This document shows positions 1-7,033 of a stretch of DNA of 45,044 nucleotides, one piece after another. Under the pieces are notes generated by a model. The model did not search any database and was not told the origin of the DNA. It saw only the letters and a program-made list of their open reading frames with translations. Each line of letters opens with the position of its first letter. The stretch's first letter is position 1. Source of the stretch: Chloroflexota bacterium (GTDB lineage: Bacteria; Chloroflexota; UBA6077; JACCZL01); the NCBI GenBank assembly GCA_020850535.1, contig JADZEM010000006.1, positions 1 to 45,044 on the forward strand, given 5' to 3'. The translations under genes and the position numbers were made by a program.

Positions 1-130
1 CTCGCAAGCTCGCTCGTTCAGGATGACAGACGCTTTGCTGACCGCTGACGCAAACGTCGAGGGGCAGCAGATAGCGCGAACGTTGACGGTCAGCGGGTGA
101 GGTCCTTCGCTGCGCTCAGGATGACAATTG
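1..130. repeat. intergenic repeat remnant with stem-loop
   Basis: Non-coding leader before lipB. The 11-mer TCAGGATGACA occurs at 18-28 and 116-126, each preceded by a GCTCG/GCGC-rich stretch. Between them GCTGACCG (37-44) and CGGTCAGC (87-94) can pair. This looks like a decayed dispersed intergenic repeat. I see no gene in it. That it is a genome-wide family is inference. Confidence 0.35.
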
Positions 131-149
131 GAACTTGCATACTTTCCCC

Positions 150-212
150 ATGACCCATGACCCATGACCCATGACCCATGACCCATGACCCATGACCCAT
201 GACCCATGACCC
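150..212 (+). repeat. heptanucleotide tandem array (ATGACCC)x9
   Basis: Nine perfect copies of ATGACCC start at 150, 157, 164, 171, 178, 185, 192, 199 and 206. Because 7 is not a multiple of 3, the array offers an ATG in every frame. Each ATG except the last two meets TGA after five codons. The eighth copy (199) is the only ATG that opens the lipB frame, and the ninth (206) opens a different frame. The array therefore forms the translation start region of lipB. Confidence 0.9.
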
Positions 213-945
213 ACGCCCCCCCGTCTGGCTCCTGGACCTGGGCCGCGTCGAGTACGGCGCGGCCTATCAGCTGCAGCGGCGGCTGCTGGAGGAGCGTGAC
301 GCCGGCCGCGTGCCCGACCTGCTCCTGCTGGTCGAGCACCCGCCGGTCATCACGCTGGGCCGGCGCGGCAGCCGCGACGACATCCTCGTCGGCCGGGACG
401 CGCTCGACGCCGAGGGCATCGCCGTCCACGAGACCAATCGCGGGGGGCTGGTCACCTACCACGGGCCGGGGCAGATCGTCGGGTACCCTATCGGGAAACT
501 GCGGGAGTTGGCCGGCGACGCCCCGACCTACGTCTGGCGTCTCGAAGAGATGATCTCCCGTGCCCTGGCTGACTGGGGGATCGTGGCGCGCCGGGACGCT
601 GCCAATCGCGGCGTCTTTGCCGGCGAGGGCCTGCTCAGCGGCAAGATCGCCGCCATCGGCGTGGCCGTCAGCAAGAGCATCACCATGCACGGCTTTGCCC
701 TGAACGTCTCTCCGAACCTCGACCATTTCGGCCTGATCGACCCGTGCGGCATCGGCGACCTGGGCGTCACGTCGATGCAGCGCCTCCTCGGCAGCGCCCC
801 GCCTCTCGACGCCGTCCAGGTCAGCCTGGTGCGCCGCTTCGCCGAGGTCTTCGACCGCGCCGTGCAGCCTGCGCCAGAGGCACTCTGGAGCCTGATCAGC
901 CGTTGGGACATGCTCGAAACCATCGGCGCGGGAAAATCCGAGTAG
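199..945 (+). CDS. lipB: octanoyltransferase LipB
   Basis: Transfers the octanoyl group from acyl carrier protein to lipoyl domains of cytosolic 2-oxoacid dehydrogenases and the glycine cleavage H protein, the first step of lipoate synthesis. The 248 residues match the family length. RGGLVTYHGPGQ (81-92) is the family signature, Lys149 in SGKIAAIG is the expected catalytic lysine, and Cys183 in DPCG followed by TSM (191-193) is the acyl-carrying cysteine region. The ATG is the eighth unit of the ATGACCC array. The in-frame ATG at 178 hits a stop at 193, so 199 is the first usable start. No Shine-Dalgarno sequence is visible because the array occupies its place. No lipA neighbour is seen. Function is secure; the start is likely but odd. 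Confidence 0.93.
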   Translation: MTHDPRPPVWLLDLGRVEYGAAYQLQRRLLEERDAGRVPDLLLLVEHPPVITLGRRGSRDDILVGRDALDAEGIAVHETNRGGLVTYHGPGQIVGYPIGKLRELAGDAPTYVWRLEEMISRALADWGIVARRDAANRGVFAGEGLLSGKIAAIGVAVSKSITMHGFALNVSPNLDHFGLIDPCGIGDLGVTSMQRLLGSAPPLDAVQVSLVRRFAEVFDRAVQPAPEALWSLISRWDMLETIGAGKSE

Positions 946-946
946 A

Positions 947-978
947 TTGCTCCTGGTTTTCTGCGCCCCTGGTACAAT
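947..978 (+). promoter_or_regulatory. putative promoter of mrp (extended -10)
   Basis: TGG followed by TACAAT (970-978) forms an extended -10 box. TTGCTC at 947-952 is a -35-like hexamer with a long 20-bp spacer. It lies just after lipB and about 120 bp before mrp, so mrp probably has its own transcript. Confidence 0.5.
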
Positions 979-1097
979 ACCGGAGGCGCAGGCTCTCACC
1001 GCCGCGCCGACATTTCCCTTCAGGCTATCCCGTGCTGCTCTGTGCACGTCCCACACGTGCTGCCCACGAGCCGCACGCTCTAGAGGAGAGACTGTTC

Positions 1098-2201
1098 ATG
1101 GCGACGGACCCCCGCCGAGAAGAGGTGTTGCGCGCCCTGCGCACCGTTCAAGACCCGGATCTCCACCGCGATCTCGTCTCGCTGGGCATGATCCAGGATC
1201 TGAAGATCGAGGGTGACCGCGTCAGCTTTGCTATCGTCCTGACCACGCCAGCCTGCCCCGTCCGCGACACCTTGAAGGAGCAGAGCGAGCAGGCCGTCCG
1301 TGCGATCCCCTGGGTTGGCGGCGTCAGCGTGGCGATGGACGCCTCGACGCGGACCGGGCGCGGCATGGGCAACGAGCAGTTGATCCCGAACGTCAAGAAT
1401 GTCATCGCCGTCGCGAGTGGCAAGGGCGGCGTCGGGAAGTCGACCACCAGCGTGAACGTGGCGCTGGCCCTGGCCGACACCGGCGCGAAGGTCGGCCTGC
1501 TGGACGGCGACATCTACGGCCCGAACATCCCGCTGATGATGGGCCTGAAGGAGAAGCCGCAGCTCCAGAGTGAGGGCGGCAAGATCATCCCCTGCCGCAG
1601 CTACGGCATCCGCCTGATGTCCATCGGGTTCTTCTTGAACGAGGACAAGCCCGTCATCTGGCGCGGGCCGATGGTGCACGGCGCGATCCAGCAGTTCCTG
1701 CGCGATGTGGACTGGGGCGACCTGGACTACCTCGTCATCGACCTGCCGCCCGGCACCGGCGACGCGCCGCTCAGCCTCTCGCAGTTGATCCCGCTGTCCG
1801 GCGCGGTCATCGTCACGACGCCACAGGATGTGGCGTTGCAGGACGTGTCCAAGGGCATGGCGATGTTCCGCCAGCTTGAGGTGCCGCTGCTGGGCGTCGT
1901 CGAGAACATGAGCTACTTCATCTGCCCGGGCTGCAACGAGCGCCACGACATCTTCGGCGAGGGCGGCGGTACGAAGATCGCCAACCAGTTCGGGGTGCCG
2001 TTTCTGGGCAAAGTGCCGCTGCAGCAGCGCGTCCGCGAGGGCGGCGACCAGGGTCGGCCCGTGGTGGTGACGCACCCGGACTCACCCGAAGCAGCCGCGT
2101 TCCGCGAGGTAGCTGGCGCAATCGCCCGACAGGTCAGTATCCTGGCAGTCGCAGGACAGGGCGCGTTCGTGCCGGCCCTGACTTTGACCTTGAAAAAGTA
2201 G
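1098..2201 (+). CDS. mrp: Mrp/ApbC-type iron-sulfur cluster carrier ATPase
   Basis: A 367-residue P-loop ATPase of the Mrp/NBP35 family that binds and delivers Fe-S clusters to apoproteins in the cytosol. Residues 1-90 form a MIP18/DUF59-type domain with the conserved PACP motif (51-54). The deviant Walker A GKGGVGKST is at 108-116, DGDIYGPNIP at 136-145, and the metal-binding CPGC at 276-279. The ATG at 1098 follows a GGAG ribosome site in 'gaggagagactgttc'. Open frame continues upstream, but family alignment starts here. A 58-residue membrane protein begins nine bases after the stop and is probably co-transcribed. LipB and Fe-S carriers both serve lipoate-dependent enzymes, but a functional link here is only suggested by adjacency. 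Confidence 0.93.
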   Translation: MATDPRREEVLRALRTVQDPDLHRDLVSLGMIQDLKIEGDRVSFAIVLTTPACPVRDTLKEQSEQAVRAIPWVGGVSVAMDASTRTGRGMGNEQLIPNVKNVIAVASGKGGVGKSTTSVNVALALADTGAKVGLLDGDIYGPNIPLMMGLKEKPQLQSEGGKIIPCRSYGIRLMSIGFFLNEDKPVIWRGPMVHGAIQQFLRDVDWGDLDYLVIDLPPGTGDAPLSLSQLIPLSGAVIVTTPQDVALQDVSKGMAMFRQLEVPLLGVVENMSYFICPGCNERHDIFGEGGGTKIANQFGVPFLGKVPLQQRVREGGDQGRPVVVTHPDSPEAAAFREVAGAIARQVSILAVAGQGAFVPALTLTLKK

Positions 2202-2210
2202 GAGGAGACT

Positions 2211-2387
2211 GTGTCAGAGGTCTCCGCAGCGCTGCTCGCGCTGGGGCAGCAGGTTCTTCAGCGGCAGGAGCCGGGGGAGCAGCCCGGGGTGTGCTTCGCA
2301 GCGATTCCGCTGATCATCCCGGCTGCCGTCATCGTCGCGTATCGAATCACGCGCGGCATGAAGCGGCTGGCCGCGCGATCGGCCTGA
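2211..2387 (+). CDS. small single-pass membrane protein (58 aa)
   Basis: GTG-started frame of 58 codons with a strong GGAGGA ribosome site (2201-2206) that overlaps the mrp stop codon, so translation is likely coupled to mrp. The N-terminal half is a hydrophilic, Gln/Glu-rich amphipathic segment. Residues 27-44 (GVCFAAIPLIIPAAVIVA) form one hydrophobic helix, followed by a basic tail containing RITRGMKRLAARSA. Topology is therefore probably N-out/C-in by the positive-inside rule. No family is recognised. An intrinsic terminator 40 bp downstream closes the unit. That it is a real gene rests on the ribosome site, codon composition and terminator placement. Confidence 0.6.
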   Translation: MSEVSAALLALGQQVLQRQEPGEQPGVCFAAIPLIIPAAVIVAYRITRGMKRLAARSA

Positions 2388-2426
2388 TCCGGCTGGCGGC
2401 GCCGTGCACCCAGAAGAGCGGCTCAC

Positions 2427-2462
2427 GCCCCCGGGCGCGCTTCGGCGCCCGGGGGCTGTTTG
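2427..2462 (+). terminator. intrinsic terminator after the mrp unit
   Basis: Perfect 12-bp stem GCCCCCGGGCGC (2427-2438) and GCGCCCGGGGGC (2445-2456), a 6-nt loop and a short T-rich tail TGTTTGTG. It separates the mrp unit from rnpB. Confidence 0.85.
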
Positions 2463-2467
2463 TGCCC

Positions 2468-2476
2468 TGGTATACT
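2468..2476 (+). promoter_or_regulatory. rnpB promoter (extended -10)
   Basis: TGG-TATACT is an extended -10 that ends six bases before the first base of the RNase P RNA P1 helix at 2482, placing the start point where expected. Confidence 0.7.
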
Positions 2477-2481
2477 CACCG

Positions 2482-2809
2482 GTGCGACGGAGGAAGGGCG
2501 GCCGCTTACCCTGTTTCGGCAGGGTGAGAGGAAAGTCCAGACAGCACAGAGCGAGGTGCCCGGCGTAAGCCGGGGTCGGGTAACCGATAGCTAGAGCCAC
2601 AGAGACCAATGCCCGCCCGAAGCGCCTCGGCGTGAACGGCGGGAGTGAAAAGGGTAATCCTCCCTGCTGCAACCTCAAGCACGGCCGTTGACGCTGCTCG
2701 CAGAGGCCGGGGTAGAGGGCACTCCGAGCGATCGGAGGCTCGGCGGGCGACCGCCGGGCAGATAGATGGTCGCCTGAAACAGAATCTGGCTTACTCTCCT
2801 CCGTCGCAC
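2482..2809 (+). ncRNA. rnpB: RNase P RNA, bacterial type A
   Basis: Catalytic RNA of RNase P, which trims the 5' leader of tRNA precursors. The 5' end GTGCGACGGAGGA (2482-2494) and 3' end TCCTCCGTCGCAC (2797-2809) are perfect complements forming P1. Conserved core elements are visible in order: GAGGAAAGTCC near 2528, ACAGA near 2599, AGATAGATGGTCGCC near 2760, and ACAGAATCTGGCTTAC (2780-2794) at the 3' side. The 328-nt length is normal. Open reading frames crossing the locus are not genes. Confidence 0.95.
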
Positions 2810-2884
2810 CCTTCGCCTGCCAGACCGTCCGCGCCGACGCTCCATCGACCGCGCCCGGCGGTCGTTTCGTCGAGGCGGATCGCG

Positions 2885-2890
2885 TATCAT
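2885..2890 (+). promoter_or_regulatory. -10 box of a leaderless transcript
   Basis: TATCAT is followed by CCGCCC and then GTG at 2897, so transcription would begin at or next to the start codon. No Shine-Dalgarno sequence is present. Confidence 0.5.
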
Positions 2891-2896
2891 CCGCCC

Positions 2897-4216
2897 GTGT
2901 CTCGGTACCTCTGGCGTCTGATCGCCGTCTCACTCGCGCTGGCCGTCGTGCTCGGGGCTGCACCGGCCACCCAGGCCCAGCCATCCGCTCCGCGCTACGG
3001 CACGCCCCGCGCCGACGGCGACTACGAGATCCCGAACGGCTGGTTCTACACCCAGGCCGCGCCCGGCCAGCACGGCAACGGCTACCGCGTCGCCAACGAG
3101 GCCGGCATCCCGTTCTGGGACGCCTTCCAGGCCCAGGGCGGCGTCGAAAAGCTGGGCTATCCGCTGACCCGCCGCTTCACCTGGAACGGCACGGTCGTTC
3201 AAGCGTTCCAGAACGGCGCGCTGCGGTGGCTTCCTACCGAGAGCCGCGCCGAGCTTCGCCCGCTGCGGGATATCGGCGATCCGCCGGCTGATGCGAAGCG
3301 CGCCGAGCTGCCCCTGGCGTTCGGGGGCGAGGCCCAGCGCAAGCCCTGGTCCGGCTGGTGGTGGCCCGCCAACGACGTGGTCGGTGGGCCGCGCCTGTTC
3401 GACCTCGACGGCCCGCTCGCTCGCTACGACCGGTATGTAGAGTCACTGGGCAAGCCTGACCCTGAGACGGTCGCGTGGGAGCGCGCCGAGATCCGCTTCT
3501 CCGGGCTGGCCTGGGCCGGCCACTGCAACGGGTGGGCCGCGGCGGCGCTGCTCGAACCGGAGCCCAGCCGCGAGCGGACAGTCAACGGCATGACCTTCAG
3601 CGTGGCCGACCAGAAGGGACTGCTCACCTCCTACCATTTCGCAGACGCGGCCGCCTGGGCGGTCGGCAGCGAACAGGTCGATGTCGGTCCGGCCGACTTT
3701 CACAGAGCGGTCACGGCGTGGATCGGCGGCGAGCGCAAGGGCGCGGTCTTCACCTACCGCCCGGTCGGCGAGGAGATCTGGAGCTACCCGGCCTATAAGT
3801 TCGAGACCGAGATCGGCCCAGATCCCCAGGAGGCGAACCTCTGGCGAGTCAGGACGACGGTCTGGCTGGTCGACAACAACGTGCCAGCCGGCTTTGTCGG
3901 GAGCAGCCCCTGGCCAGCCGCCGCCGGCAAGGTGCTGGAGTACACGCTGACCGGGCCCGATCCGCACCGTCCGACCGGCGGCGCGTGGAGCCCGCGCACC
4001 GACGGTCGTTTTGCGCGACCGTTCATGGTCTGGTACCCCGACCCGGGCAGCCGCAACCTCGGTCGGCAGCTCGCCAGCCCGAACCTCGACTACGGGCTGA
4101 TTCGCCAGATCACGCGTGGGCCAGCCCCGAAGCCCCTGTTCGATCCGCGACCTCGCCTCGACGGCGGATCGCTGGCGCCGCCGGAGGTCGTCCCGCCTGG
4201 CCGCTTTGGGAGGTAG
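2897..4216 (+). CDS. secreted protein with cysteine-peptidase/transglutaminase-like core
   Basis: A 439-residue exported protein. Residues 1-27 are a signal peptide (basic start, LIAVSLALAVVLG core, cut near ATQAQ). Residues 47-112 carry the WFYTQ...GIPFWDAFQAQGGV.KLGYPLTRRF pattern seen in secreted Chloroflexota proteins. The second half contains WAGHCNGWAAAALLEPEP (207-224; Cys210) and FSVADQKGLLTSY (234-246). This resembles the bacterial transglutaminase-elicitor/papain-like fold; His269 in DFHRAV is a candidate partner, which is inference. The GTG was chosen because it precisely precedes the signal peptide; frame upstream runs through rnpB and cannot be coding. It may cleave or crosslink wall or extracellular proteins, but this is unproven. 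Confidence 0.65.
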   Translation: MSRYLWRLIAVSLALAVVLGAAPATQAQPSAPRYGTPRADGDYEIPNGWFYTQAAPGQHGNGYRVANEAGIPFWDAFQAQGGVEKLGYPLTRRFTWNGTVVQAFQNGALRWLPTESRAELRPLRDIGDPPADAKRAELPLAFGGEAQRKPWSGWWWPANDVVGGPRLFDLDGPLARYDRYVESLGKPDPETVAWERAEIRFSGLAWAGHCNGWAAAALLEPEPSRERTVNGMTFSVADQKGLLTSYHFADAAAWAVGSEQVDVGPADFHRAVTAWIGGERKGAVFTYRPVGEEIWSYPAYKFETEIGPDPQEANLWRVRTTVWLVDNNVPAGFVGSSPWPAAAGKVLEYTLTGPDPHRPTGGAWSPRTDGRFARPFMVWYPDPGSRNLGRQLASPNLDYGLIRQITRGPAPKPLFDPRPRLDGGSLAPPEVVPPGRFGR

Positions 4217-4222
4217 GCAGCC

Positions 4223-4729
4223 ATGTCCCAGGATCGCGCTGGCATCGTCGTTCGTGCGGCCACGGCCGCCGACGAGGCGTCGGTCGTTGACGGCATCAAC
4301 GCGCTCCTCGCGGAGCTTGGGGGTCGCACACTCGACGCCGCCAGCGCCGGCGCAGCGTTTCGGGCACTCCTTGACAGGCCGGCAACCGGCTGGGTGCTCG
4401 TCGCCTGCCCGGCCGTCCCGAGCCGGTCGTCCGAGGTCGTCGGCCTTCTGACCGTGTCGGTCCAGCACGCGATCAGAACGCGCGGACCGTACGCACTGAT
4501 CCAGGAGTTGTGGGTGTCGGAAGGCGGGCGCGGCCTGGGCGTCGGACGGGCGCTCTTCGAGGCATGCGTTCAGCAGTGCGCTGAGCAAGACATCTCGGTC
4601 GTCGAGGTCGGCTTGCCGAGCGAGCGCTTCCCTGAGTTCGCGTCAACGCAGGCGTACTACCGGGCGCGTGGATTCGTCGACACCGGACCACGTATGCGGT
4701 GGACGGCCCCGAAGCTGGCCGGCTCGTAG
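4223..4729 (+). CDS. GNAT family N-acetyltransferase
   Basis: A 168-residue single-domain GNAT protein that would move an acetyl group from acetyl-CoA to an amine on an unknown substrate. Motif A with the pyrophosphate-binding loop is RGLGVGRALF (about residues 99-108), preceded by the beta-4 strand IQELWVSE. The C-terminal AYYRARGF motif is typical of strand beta-6/7. A GGGAGG ribosome site sits within the end of the upstream gene and the spacing to that gene is six bases, so the two are probably co-transcribed. It ends tail to tail with the DUF92 gene about 20 bp away. Confidence 0.8.
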   Translation: MSQDRAGIVVRAATAADEASVVDGINALLAELGGRTLDAASAGAAFRALLDRPATGWVLVACPAVPSRSSEVVGLLTVSVQHAIRTRGPYALIQELWVSEGGRGLGVGRALFEACVQQCAEQDISVVEVGLPSERFPEFASTQAYYRARGFVDTGPRMRWTAPKLAGS

Positions 4730-4749
4730 GCAGCGCGCCCGATGCGCCA

Positions 4750-5529
4750 CTACGGGTCGCGGATCAGCGACGCGCCGGCCAGCGCCCCGACGCCCGTCGC
4801 GATCACGTTCACGACGTCGTTGGTGATCCAGGGCACGCCGCGCACGAGCAGTCTTTGCACTCCGCAGTGCGCGCCCCCGGCCTCTGAAGGATCGCCGCAG
4901 ACCACGCAGACGTAGCTCGCCTGCACCGTGTCGCCGGCCAGCGAATCCGCCAGCGACCCCGCCAGGCCCGCCACAATGGCCGCGACCACAGTTCCCCAGC
5001 GTCGCCGTGAGGCCAGTGCCCAGACGCCGCCGATCAGCGCCGCGCCGACCCCGGCCGCGGCCCACCCGAGCGGCGTGACCCCGCCCGACACACCCGGCCG
5101 GACCGGATCGCCGGTCAGAATGGAGCGCGGTGGCGACGGCGAGCGCACGCCGATCTCGCTGGCCCAGGTGTCGGCGGCGGCAGCGGCCAGCGCGCCGAGC
5201 GCCATACTCCGCCCGGACGGGCAGCCCGCCGCCGACAGCGCCACGCCAAGCGCTGCGAAGCCGCCGTTGGCGAACACCTGCACGGCGTCACGCTGGTGGC
5301 CCCTGGCCGCGACCAGCTCGCCGGCCACGGCCTTGCGGCGGGAGAGTGCGCTCCCTGAGACGAAAAAGGCGATCAGGCCCAGGCTGGCCGGCCAGCCGCC
5401 AAACCCGAACGTCGACGCCCCGACACCCGTAGCCGCGATGGCCCCATCGAGGGTCAGGGCTCGGCGCTGCCACCCCAGACCGGCCACGAGCGCGCCCAGC
5501 CCGAGCGACACCGCCACCCGCCGGGGCAT
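4750..5529 (-). CDS. DUF92/VTE6-like integral membrane protein
   Basis: A 259-residue membrane protein with at least six hydrophobic segments. Family signatures are RDAVQVFANGG (about residue 80), ADTWASEIG (about 120), LTGDPVRPGVSGGVTPLG and DSLAGDTVQA, ending with the WITNDVVN motif. The plant member VTE6 phosphorylates phytyl phosphate, so an isoprenoid phosphate kinase role is possible but untested here. A C-x2-C and a later Cys (YVCVVCGD...GGAHCG) could bind metal. It is the last gene of a three-gene minus-strand unit and starts five bases after the DUF402 gene, so translation is probably coupled. Confidence 0.8.
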   Translation of the reverse strand: MPRRVAVSLGLGALVAGLGWQRRALTLDGAIAATGVGASTFGFGGWPASLGLIAFFVSGSALSRRKAVAGELVAARGHQRDAVQVFANGGFAALGVALSAAGCPSGRSMALGALAAAAADTWASEIGVRSPSPPRSILTGDPVRPGVSGGVTPLGWAAAGVGAALIGGVWALASRRRWGTVVAAIVAGLAGSLADSLAGDTVQASYVCVVCGDPSEAGGAHCGVQRLLVRGVPWITNDVVNVIATGVGALAGASLIRDP

Positions 5530-5534
5530 GCGTT

Positions 5535-6089
5535 TCAGCCGCCCGTCGGGCCGGGCGGTGGCAGTGGACCGACGAACGCCCTGCTGGGCAGCGTCCCCGC
5601 CTCGGCCCGCTCGATCAGCTCCGTCATCGCGCTGCGAGCCGCCAACGTGTCAGCCGCGCTGTACTGGCTCGCCGCCAGCTCGGTGAACTCGTCCTCGTCC
5701 AGTACGAGATACCGGTGGTCCGGCCAGACCCAGAGATCGAGCGCGAGATCCACGAAGGTCAGCTCGGTGCCATCGACCTTCGCCGGGGCCGTGATGTTGC
5801 AGTACCAGCCCTTCAGGTCGCCGGCCGCCGAGTACACCTGGAACACGTTGTACCAGCGGTCGAAGTAGTACCACTCGTAGAAGACGTCGCCCTTCTCGAA
5901 GCGGACGTACCCCAGATCCCGCCCGTCCCGCTCGAAGACCGCCGTGAAGAACAACTGCTCGTCGTCGCGGTGGATCTCCCGGCCGATCCAGCGGTAGCTC
6001 CTCGTGCCGTCGTAGAACAGCTTCTGAATGACGAGCGGCTTTGCGTGAGGGGCGTCGTCGGCCGGAATGTGTGCGCCGCTGGTGGTCAT
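5535..6089 (-). CDS. DUF402 domain protein (FomD-like phosphohydrolase family)
   Basis: A 184-residue cytosolic protein. The DUF402 core is visible as FYEWYYFDRWYNVFQVY (about 81-97), LKGWYCNIT, FVDLALDLWVWPD and VLDEDEF; the conserved Tyr, Lys and acidic residues match the metal-binding active site of the family. Characterised members hydrolyse nucleoside diphosphates or nucleotide-linked phosphonates; the substrate here is unknown. The ATG overlaps the larB stop by four bases (ATGA), so it is translationally coupled to larB. A proline/glycine-rich tail (GPLPPPGPTGG) ends the protein. Confidence 0.8.
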   Translation of the reverse strand: MTTSGAHIPADDAPHAKPLVIQKLFYDGTRSYRWIGREIHRDDEQLFFTAVFERDGRDLGYVRFEKGDVFYEWYYFDRWYNVFQVYSAAGDLKGWYCNITAPAKVDGTELTFVDLALDLWVWPDHRYLVLDEDEFTELAASQYSAADTLAARSAMTELIERAEAGTLPSRAFVGPLPPPGPTGG

Positions 6090-6871
6090 GCCTTCGCCTC
6101 AGATGTGCTGGTCGTGTATGAGCGGGCGGCGGCCACCCGATTCGCGATCATCGCGGCGCTGGCTCCGGCGCCCACCCCGTTCCCGATGTTGACGACGGTC
6201 AGGCCCGGCGCGCAGGTCTGGAGCATCGTCATCAGCGCCGCCACGCCCTCGCCGCCGAGGCCGTAGCCGACGGGCGTCGGCAGACCGATGACCGGCACAT
6301 CCACCAGCCCAGACACCACCGAGGGCAACGCGCCGTCCATGCCGGCCGCCACGATGATGACGTCCGCGCCAAGCTCTCGCAGCTCGCGGAGCGGCCCGGC
6401 CAACCGGTGGATGCCGGCCACGCCCACGTCGTAGTAGGCGCGGACGGTGCAGCCCATCTCGGCGGCCACCACCTCGGCCTCTTCGGCGTAGGAGATATCG
6501 GAGGTGCCGGCCGTCAGCACGCCGACGATCCCGCCCGGTCGCGGTGGCTGGAAGGTCGGGCGCTTGAGGATCACGATGCCGGAGCGCCCGCGCACCACGA
6601 TCTGGCAGTCGGCGTGCTGCTCGCGCAACTGGTCGACGAGCGCCTCCGGCGTGCGGCTGAGGATCGCCCGGCCGCGCGCGTCCAGGAAGACCTGCACGGC
6701 GGCCAGCGTGTCCTCTGGCCGCTTGCGGTCGGCCAGGATCACCTCGGGCACGCCCTTGCGATGCTCGCGGCCGGTGTCGGCACGCACGGTGTCGTCGCCG
6801 GGGCGCGATCCGCCCGTGGTGATGTCGAGACCCTGCCAGCCGTGCAGCAGTCGGTCGAGGCCGTCACTCAT
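6086..6871 (-). CDS. larB: LarB, nickel-pincer cofactor synthesis carboxylase
   Basis: A 261-residue protein related to the AIR carboxylase PurE. LarB carboxylates and hydrolyses nicotinic acid adenine dinucleotide to pyridinium-3,5-biscarboxylic acid mononucleotide, the first step toward the nickel-pincer cofactor of lactate racemase and related enzymes. The catalytic half is recognisable from GIVGVLTAGTSDISYAEEA through VVAAGMDGALPSVVSGLVDVPVIGLPTPVGYG. No larC or larE lies nearby. The start MSDGLDRLL was chosen because a TATAAT box on this strand ends seven bases upstream, implying a leaderless mRNA; an upstream in-frame start would precede the promoter. Confidence 0.9.
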   Translation of the reverse strand: MSDGLDRLLHGWQGLDITTGGSRPGDDTVRADTGREHRKGVPEVILADRKRPEDTLAAVQVFLDARGRAILSRTPEALVDQLREQHADCQIVVRGRSGIVILKRPTFQPPRPGGIVGVLTAGTSDISYAEEAEVVAAEMGCTVRAYYDVGVAGIHRLAGPLRELRELGADVIIVAAGMDGALPSVVSGLVDVPVIGLPTPVGYGLGGEGVAALMTMLQTCAPGLTVVNIGNGVGAGASAAMIANRVAAARSYTTSTSEAKA

Positions 6872-6878
6872 ACCGGGG

Positions 6879-6884
6879 ATTATA
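6879..6884 (-). promoter_or_regulatory. -10 box of the leaderless larB transcript
   Basis: The minus strand reads TATAAT, then seven bases (CCCCGGT), then the larB ATG. No ribosome site intervenes. Confidence 0.6.
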
Positions 6885-6985
6885 GAGGCGGCCATGGCGC
6901 CAGATCCGACCATCCCGTAGCGACGAGCCGTGCCGTCGATGTATCTTTGTCAGCAGCCGGCAGAACGGACCTCGTTCCGGGGGTC

Positions 6986-6994
6986 TGCTACACT
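6986..6994 (+). promoter_or_regulatory. extended -10 promoter of the aminotransferase gene
   Basis: TGC-TACACT 40 bp before the ATG at 7034. The leader carries a GGAG ribosome site near 7022. Confidence 0.5.
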
Positions 6995-7033
6995 TGCCGA
7001 CAGATCGCCCCATGTCAGCATGGAGATGCGCCG

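Noticed and set aside
150-212. Heptamer array considered as a CRISPR or replication iteron.
   Set aside because: No spacers, units only 7 bp, and no replication gene nearby.
2645-2896. Upstream extension of the secreted protein's frame.
   Set aside because: It would run through rnpB; the signal peptide starts at 2897.
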